Below are positions 57,079 through 64,000 of a stretch of 64,000 bases of DNA, one piece after another. The stretch lies in contig JAJTUP010000001.1 of NCBI GenBank assembly GCA_021399435.1, positions 3,472,001 through 3,536,000 on the forward strand. The letters are read 5' to 3'. A model generated the notes under the pieces. The model did no database searches and was not told where the DNA came from. It worked only from the letters and a program-made list of their open reading frames with translations. The DNA comes from Diaporthe sp. PMI_573 (taxonomy: Eukaryota; Ascomycota; Sordariomycetes; Diaporthales; Diaporthaceae). Position numbers and translations under genes: made by a program. The number at the start of each line of letters is the position of its first letter. Positions within the stretch are counted from its first letter, which is position 1.

Positions 57079-60000
57079 TTTGCACAGCCAATGTATTGTT
57101 ACGTGGTAGAAATGTCTCGTCGTGTTCTCGTGGGAGCGAGCGCTATGTGAAATTGGGGGGAAGGGGTAATGAGCAGAGACGGTAGTAAGTTGGAACGAGG
57201 CTCATGTGGTTGGGTATCTGAACCGGGGAGAAGTCGACAGTAAATAAAATCCTTGGTGCACGCCAGCTGCCGCTCAATTGAGGATGGACACTGAACGGAC
57301 ATAGACCCGGCAGGGGCAGCTGCAAGGCAGGGTGTGAGAGGGCTGCTGCCACACAGCCAACCGCAAGAGTAGCAGAATATACTCCTCTGGAAGACTACCC
57401 AAACTCCGGCCCAGTAGCAAAAGGCTTTCGCCCTCTTTCAAGGTTTCCCCAGACCCCACAGGACTCGCAAGATGCGAGAGGGGCCAGTGGCTGTTGCGGA
57501 GACGAGACAAGCTAGAACACCAAGCTCTTGCGACTCTGGGGAAAGAGCCGGCTCCCGCCTGACCGCCGTCAAAAATCTGGGGAAAAGTGTCCACTCCCCG
57601 TAGACTTCCCGTGGGTCTCGGCGTACAGATGCTATCTAGACAAGGCAAGTTACCGGTAAGATGAGTGAGGAGTCGAGCTCACAGAGCTGTGTGGCTGTTG
57701 TGGACGCACGGGATGTGGCCCACTTTCCGAGGACTGGGCTGCTCAAGTGATGAGACCCCTTCTCGGGACGTGGCTAAGGAGTTGCTATATGTTGTCAGTG
57801 ATGCAGGACAGCGTTAACGCGTAGCACCACCCAGCATCTACACGACAGGTCAGGGTTTTAGGTTCTGACCGCTACCAGGTTACCCCACGCAGTAGCTCAG
57901 CCTTGCCGTGACAGGGATCGGGAGGTGGAGGTGAAGGCTCTGGCTATTCACAAGGGCCGGAGAGAAAGTGAGGGTTGAGGAGATGATAATGACCAGAAAC
58001 GGCAGTGGATATTTGCTGTAGGGAGTTGTTGATATTCGGGGCCATAACGTAATCTTGCAGCAGAGCCAACCTCCTTACGTCAAACTCAAAATGAGCACAG
58101 GAGAGATAGCGATAATTCGAAACCCTGATTTGGGCAATAATCTCCAGGAAACGAGCGCGGATAGGGAAGGTTTCAATCACCAACATGATGGCCCTGGGAT
58201 GTCTCAACCCACGTGCATGCATGTCCATGACCGCGGACTTAGGGAAGTCTGAAGGCATCTGGCCCGTTGCCGCTACGACTTACTGCACTTGCATAGACAT
58301 GTCGTCTTCAGTCTCAACACGTTAGCCCACAACGCCCGGCAACGCGTTCGTCCTAGGAAGATCATAGCCACAGTCTGTGCAACTGGCCGGCCATAGGCTG
58401 CTATGACCGGCGACCAGCACAAATGGTGACGGACACCAACAAGAGAAGCCCGGAATGGCCACGCCCTAGTGGCAGGATCTATTCCCCAGAAAGGCCCGTG
58501 ACATTACACACTCGCGTAATAGCCATGTCTCTCCGCCAGGGTCTCGGCGCCACCATAAAAGATGGAAACACCCTGGGCGGATGACCTGTCGCAGCAATGT
58601 GTGAAACCAAGTCCACAGCTCCGCTATTGACGGCTGGCAGCAGATCTTTGGGTCGAACTATCGGCGCCTGAGGCATGCCTGTTGCCATTTACCAGCGCCA
58701 TCAGTTTTGCACGGCTTGACAAGCCTGCGAGCCCGTGAGCTTCCAAGATGTCGGCGCCTGGGCTTAGTCGGGGAGGACAGGCACCGCTTTGGCGCATTCC
58801 TTGTGCTCGGCTCGCTAGCTTGGCCAGCCCACCTCGATTCGGCTGGAATGGAAGGGCACGACCTGTACCTTGGTCCAGACCTGAGATCGGCGTTGAACAG
58901 CGGCAGCAGGTCCGATACCATCAAGTCGTGGGGACTCGTGATCCGCGGAAATTCCAGAGACGTTCCCTTTACGCGGGTTGATTGCATGCTGCCCGTAGGC
59001 CACGCGTTGGCAGGTCCTCTTATTTCCGAATTGGGTTCTGTAATGCAGTCAGCCACTAGCTGAGGACGGACGGCTGATCGGCTGGTGGAGGTCCAATTGG
59101 GTTTGTTAGGGGCAGTCGGGTCCTGCTGGTGCGTGTCTTGTTGCGCAGTCGGGCAGTCTGTGGCGCCAAGATATTGTGGTGGATGTGGATGCAGAGCGCC
59201 AAGTCTAAATTACATAGCCCTCAGGCAGCCAACTGCGTAATAGCTCTCCCGGCGGAGGAAGGGACCGTGGGTACCAATATCGTTTCTCGCCTCTCTGCCG
59301 TGTTTATGCTCCAACCACGGGGGGATGATCAATGGAAACAAGCAAGCGCTTGGAAGCACAACAAGCCTTTCGGAGATGTTGCCCTTTCGAAGAGACCAGC
59401 AACGTCACTCGCACCTCAGCTCCCCTCGGCGGTTGGCGGTGCGAAGAAGGGAGTGGGTTGGAAATTGAGGACGCGTCATTGGTGATGATGTGACGTTGAA
59501 AGGGTCGGCTGTGGTGGCCTCAATGGAATTCAGGGGCGTTCTGGGTGGCAACCGGTTCAACCTAGTCCTCGACTCGGATTCGTCTCCACCAGACACGCGT
59601 ACTACAACGAGGTTGCTGCTGAATTCGCAACCGGGCCTGCCCCGGGTGTGGGAACGACAGGGAGGGGAAGAAAAAACAAAAATATGCTTAACACGTACAT
59701 GAATGAGCCGCCGTTGAAACTCCTGACGGTTGAGGGTGAGAGTGGATCAAACAGACAAGCATGAGCGATGTCGGTGAGCCAAATATGGCATTCGGAAGAT
59801 AGCCTATGCTTGTCTGTTCTCGGGCCATCGACTTTATCTAGAGGCTTAATTGATGCCTTGCAAGCCGTCGATGGCCATCGCTTCCCTCAGGTGCCTGCCC
59901 ACCAAGGTCCGGCTTCCCCAGTCCTGCCAGAGCTGAAATGCAGACTTTAGACTGCGAAAACAGAAGTAGCCAGCCTACGGAGACTTAAAGCCACGGCACT

Positions 60001-61868
60001 TGGGTGGAATATGGGGTTTGTGGGTCGTGAAGTATGCACCGCGGAACGTGAACCATGGATCAAGGATCACGGATCACGGGTGTTCGGAGCGTCCGCGACA
60101 GGACAGGGACGGCACTAGCCACGCTGCTGGCCTTTGTGTCTTGATGGTTGCATAGTAAGACTGTCCCAAACTGCCCACTCGAGCGTAGCAGCCAGCAACT
60201 GTGAACAAGGCTGGAGCATATAGCAGGTCAGGGCTAATGCTTGGTTGAGTATCGACTCGGTTCCGATCTGACAGGAGCGCCATGACTGTTGTGATATACA
60301 TAACATTGCTATTAAGTACGCACTGTCGATCAGGGACGGGCGCAGATCCTGACAGCCACGCCATGCCCGAAGAGAATGACTTGGTTGAGCTTGTCGTGGG
60401 CGGTGGCGTAGGCGCGGATGCAGACTCGAATGCAAGTGGCTGGCGTGTCGGAACCTGAAGACGGCACGGCGCTCAGGTGGGATGGCGTGGAGTTAGGCGT
60501 GGTGGTGGTGGTGATCGCAGGAGGGAGGAAGGACTGACGTTGAGGTATGCCAAAGTCTCTCAGTCTGTGTGCCGTGCCGGTGGGGTTTGAGCCTAGCCGT
60601 CCCGCATTAGAGTATACAGTAAGGTATAGAATTAAGAATTGTTTGATGCCGGCATGACTCCCCGATCTTGGATCACCAACCGTATCTCTTGGACCGTACA
60701 GTACCTACCTGGTATGTACAGTTCGCTCACCTGTCGGTCCCGTCGCGGACCTGTCTGACTCGTGGAACGAACCGACGACTTGAGACGGACGGCAGGGGCC
60801 TCGCCCGAGCAGCCAGAGCTCTAGTTGCCAGATCAGCCTACTGCAACCGCAGTGAACTGCAGTCCACCAGCCTGTCCCACTCGTGTCGACAGCATCGCAT
60901 CACGTTGCATGCGTCGCACCCACCCGGCTCCAGTTTCCAACCCCGATCCACCGCAACAGCCTTGTCGACCCTTCCGCGATCTCGTTGTCCATCCCATCTG
61001 CAGTATCCATCCACCTTTCCGAGCACGACAATAGACACAAGGCACAGGCACAGGCACAGGCACAGAACAGGCACATGCTCGCTCCTGGCCCGAACAAGCC
61101 CAACAAGCTGGTTCCCCGTGTGAGAGAACTGAGACAGACACAGGCATAGTCAAACTAGGCATCGGGAAGAAGCATCATTCTTGGGGCCTGCGACTATTCT
61201 TGGGCTCCTGGCCCACTCGTCTCATCTTGTCATTCGCCAGAGCTGGGCTGTCAGGAGAATACCTGCATAGTTCCCTTACACATGCACCTTTATCTGCGTA
61301 GCAGTCGATCATCTAGTCTACCTACGCCCCACGACACTTGACAAACCGGGCTCGACACGACGCACAGTGCTGAAATCCTCCCCTTATTACCGCCCGCCCG
61401 CCCTCGCTCCCGCCCTCCCGCCCGCTGTCTCCCACACTCCCGACGACGCTTGCTGCCAATTGATTCTGAGATCCATTCTCCAGTCGCATCATCATCGCCG
61501 AGCACCTCTCGGATTTCCGCGCCATCGAAGACGCCCTCCCGGCCCAGAACGGACCCATCCAGCCTCAGAGAGCCAATCTCAGGGCTCCGGCCCGTCTGCA
61601 GATCAGGCTTTTGGTCCATTGGCCTCAGCCCTACCTGTCCCTTCCTGTGCTGCCCCATCCGCTCCATCGTTTGGCCGTCTCTGCGCCCCCGTCTCCGTCC
61701 CTCTGCCCACCCCGGACGTCAGCAGGCGCCAGGTCTCGGTACGGTGCCGGAGCCCGCTGCGGGACTGAGGGCAGCACGCAACGACGAGATACGGCCGCCG
61801 CCGTATCCACTCGCACACAAGCACCGCATCGCACCGCACCTGATCGCATTTGCTCCCGGACGGCCACA
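57079..61868. other. long gene-free stretch upstream of the regulator gene
   Basis: About 4.8 kb between the divergent MFS and regulator genes shows no supported gene on either strand. The last 800 bases are very pyrimidine-rich with short CA and CG runs, as in a long fungal 5' leader. A GGCACA repeat lies at 61041-61064. Confidence 0.55.
61041..61064. repeat. GGCACA hexamer repeat
   Basis: About four tandem copies of GGCACA lie 800 bases upstream of the regulator start codon. Confidence 0.8.
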
Positions 61869-64000
61869 ATGGCTAGCCCGTCACTATCACACCTCCTGCA
61901 CGCCGACTCTTCCATGTCTCATCAGCACTCCATATCCCAATCCCAACGGAACGTCTCACACGCCAGCACAGCGCACTCTGTACCCACCTCGTCACCTGGA
62001 AACTACACATACCCAGCACCTCCCGGCGTCTCGCCCGCAGCATCTGGCACTTCCCACCCGACTCCTGTCGCTACCCCTGCCACATCTCCCAGTGCTCCTT
62101 CGACGACAGGAGGGAGCTCTGTTGCCGGTGCCACCTCCAACACGCCGGCCAGCGGCCATGCCGCTAACACCAGCCTTTATCAATGTGCCGACTGTCTGAA
62201 GAGATACTCTCGCCCGGAGCATCTCCAACGACACATAGCCACTCACACGCTGGGGAAGCGCTTCATCTGTGACGTACGTCTTCGCATCCTGCCGCGCGTG
62301 CGGCTCGCTCCCATCCAGGGGCCGCATGCTTCTTGGAAACCCCCGTCCCGTCGCTAATGTCATGATTCAGGTCTGCGGCAAGGCTTTTGGACGCGCTGAT
62401 CTGCTGAAGAGACACCGTGCCAACCATGACGATGATGGCAATGGCACCAAGAGGCGGCGCATCAACTCGTCTCCCGGCGCCGGCCGTGTCGCCCATGCCT
62501 GCCAGGCCTGCGCAAAGGCCCGCGTCAAGTGTGAGGAGTCCAAGCCGTGCACACGGTGTCGCAACCGCAACTTGACCTGTGAGTATGCTTCCTCCGAGGC
62601 AGGCTCCGCTGCTGCGATGCATCTCTTGCACCTCTCAGCGAACGCGCACTCCTCCGGCGCCACCACGCCCACTTCCTCTGCGCCCATGGCTCCAGCTGGC
62701 CACGGAGCGATTCCCACCGCGCATCACTTGGGTTCGCGGTCGCTGCGCTCCAATGCGGCTGAGGCTATGCATACACATGGGCTCCACAACCCTGCCGCGC
62801 CTGCGATGACGAATCTTGTGCATGCCCAGTCAACCAGTACCAGCACTTCCATCCTAGCCAACAATCCACCAATCAACGGCGAGGCTGCCCAGCTACCCAC
62901 CCCTGAGACCTTGATGGACCAAAGTGAGTCGTCTCTTTTCCTCTTGTCTATGTCTCATACCGGAGCTTTGTTGTCTTGGCAAGGCTTCTTCATCTTAAGG
63001 TATTCGCGTCGCGTCTATCTGTGGCTCCTGCTGGCACCGCACCCTATGCTATGATGTCGTCCCTTATATCACCAACGTCTTTCATGCCCTCTCAATCATG
63101 TCACTTCCCTTCGGATGCTTTGCCAGGCTAGGCTCTATCCCATCAGTTCCACTTGCTGGCTCTTCCTGAACCTCCAAACCTCCTCCTTCCTCTCACCGGC
63201 AATTTATCACATTCCTTTGTCAAGCACGAGCAGGAGATGTCAGACGATTTCTGGACGGATTCACTGACCCTGGACGACGAAGACAACCCGGATGGCTACC
63301 ACGGGTCGTATCAAAGTCAGAGTATGGTGGATATGAACAGGATACCCTTTTCAGATTTTCTGCGAGACGTTCTCTACGACCAGCAGCAGCAGCAGCAGCA
63401 GCAGCAACAGCAACAACAAATAGACTCTCAGAAAATGGCTGAGGCGCAAGGCCTTGCTGTACTGGACTTCTGCGACGACGCCAACCTCGAGATGAACGAT
63501 CTTGATTTTGGCATGCTCGACAACTGGAACATTGGTAACGTTCACGGAATGCTTGCCACAGACCCGAACTTGGCCAACTACGTCTCCACCCAGCCAGAGG
63601 ACACTGCCGATATGTCTCGGATGCGCCAACGCCTAGTCAAGATATGGACAAATTCGCCCTGGCGGTGGATGCCCGACGGACACAAAGACAATATCCACAA
63701 CCAGAAGAGCGGCCTCCCGTTGGCTGACATACACGCCACACAGCTAAAGCCTGACAGGATTATCCATGACAAGCTGGACTCATCTGGACGCGATAAGATC
63801 CTCGCTATCGTTCTTAGTACTTGTCAGAACAATATCATGTTGAGCCGCGTCGCGTCGTCGTTTCCTTCGACTGAGGTGATGGACTCCTTGGTTCATATAT
63901 TCTTAGCGTGGCACTTGTGTCAGGTTTCAGAGTTCATCCATTTTGGAACGTTTGCCTTAAATGCGCAATGCCCTGAATGGTCGGCAGTTGCTGCGTCAGC
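61869..64000 (+). CDS. transcription factor with two C2H2 fingers and a Zn2Cys6 cluster (cut by window edge)
   Basis: Exon 1 is 61869-62273 and exon 2 is 62371-62923, joined in phase 0. A Ser/Thr/Pro-rich leader of 100 residues precedes C2H2 finger 1 (YQCADCLKRYSRPEHLQRHIATH) in exon 1 and finger 2 (FICDVCGKAFGRADLLKRHRANH), which the intron splits. Then comes a binuclear cluster CQACAKARVKCEESKPCTRCRNRNLTC. After a disordered linker the frame shifts by one or two introns between 62924 and about 63147 that I could not settle. From about 63150 an open frame runs to the edge, with FLRDVLYD, a polyglutamine run and the fungal-specific regulatory domain (LVKIWTNSPWRWMPD ... ILAIVLSTCQNN). This combined architecture is known from fungal regulators, including the melanin factors Cmr1/Pig1, though identity with those is not claimed. 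Confidence 0.85.
63382..63420 (+). repeat. CAG/CAA repeat encoding polyglutamine
   Basis: Twelve consecutive Gln codons, CAG first and then mixed with CAA, lie within the open frame of the regulator just after FLRDVLYD. Such runs vary in length between strains. Confidence 0.9.

Noticed and set aside
60668..61867. Several overlapping frames in the leader of the regulator gene
   Set aside because: They are Pro/Ser/Arg-rich readings of CT-rich sequence on both strands, without domains; upstream open frames in a long leader are possible but cannot be shown.

Overview
The window is nuclear DNA of a filamentous ascomycete. Most genes are broken by short introns (about 50-260 bp) with GTRNGT donors, CTRAC-like branch sites and NAG acceptors, and the products are typical fungal families: autophagy permease ATG22, V-ATPase assembly factor VMA21, FUN30 remodeller, NAB2, DUF2406, DUF3602, secreted GH10 and GH20 enzymes, and a zinc-finger regulator. 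A Sordariomycete-like plant- or litter-associated fungus fits the gene set, but this is inference and no species can be named. No transposon, CRISPR array, phage or tRNA gene was recognised. Exon joins were built by hand; for all genes except the polytopic membrane protein near 33-34 kb and the regulator at the right edge, the exon lengths sum to a multiple of three.

Left part (1-24.6 kb), mostly housekeeping: DUF2406 protein (+), VMA21 (-), FUN30/SMARCAD1-type remodeller (-), DUF3602 GRGG-repeat protein (+), a decayed gene of unknown family with four in-frame stops and a 10-bp duplication (-), secreted GH10 endoxylanase (-), ATG22 with a 6-nt microexon (+), a BAH-PHD chromatin reader (-) and the poly(A)-RNA-binding protein NAB2 (-). 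A decayed ~30-bp minisatellite-like array lies just upstream of the broken gene.

Middle part (28-46.7 kb): secreted GH20 beta-N-acetylhexosaminidase (+), membrane-anchored alpha/beta hydrolase (+), polytopic membrane protein of unknown function (-), a 12-exon full-size ABCB exporter (-), an Aro8-type aminotransferase with a presequence-like N-terminus (-), and a PIB1-like FYVE-RING ubiquitin ligase (-).

Right part (47-64 kb): four genes resemble a small metabolic cluster: a cupin (-), a natural fusion of FAD monooxygenase and acetoacetate-decarboxylase-like domain (-), a divergent SDR reductase (+) and an MFS transporter (-). They could oxidise, decarboxylate and reduce a small (possibly aromatic) substrate and move it across a membrane. 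There is no polyketide, peptide or terpene synthase, so a catabolic or tailoring role is as likely as secondary metabolism. After 4.8 kb without a gene, a regulator with two C2H2 fingers, a Zn2Cys6 cluster and a polyglutamine run enters the right edge and is cut off by it.
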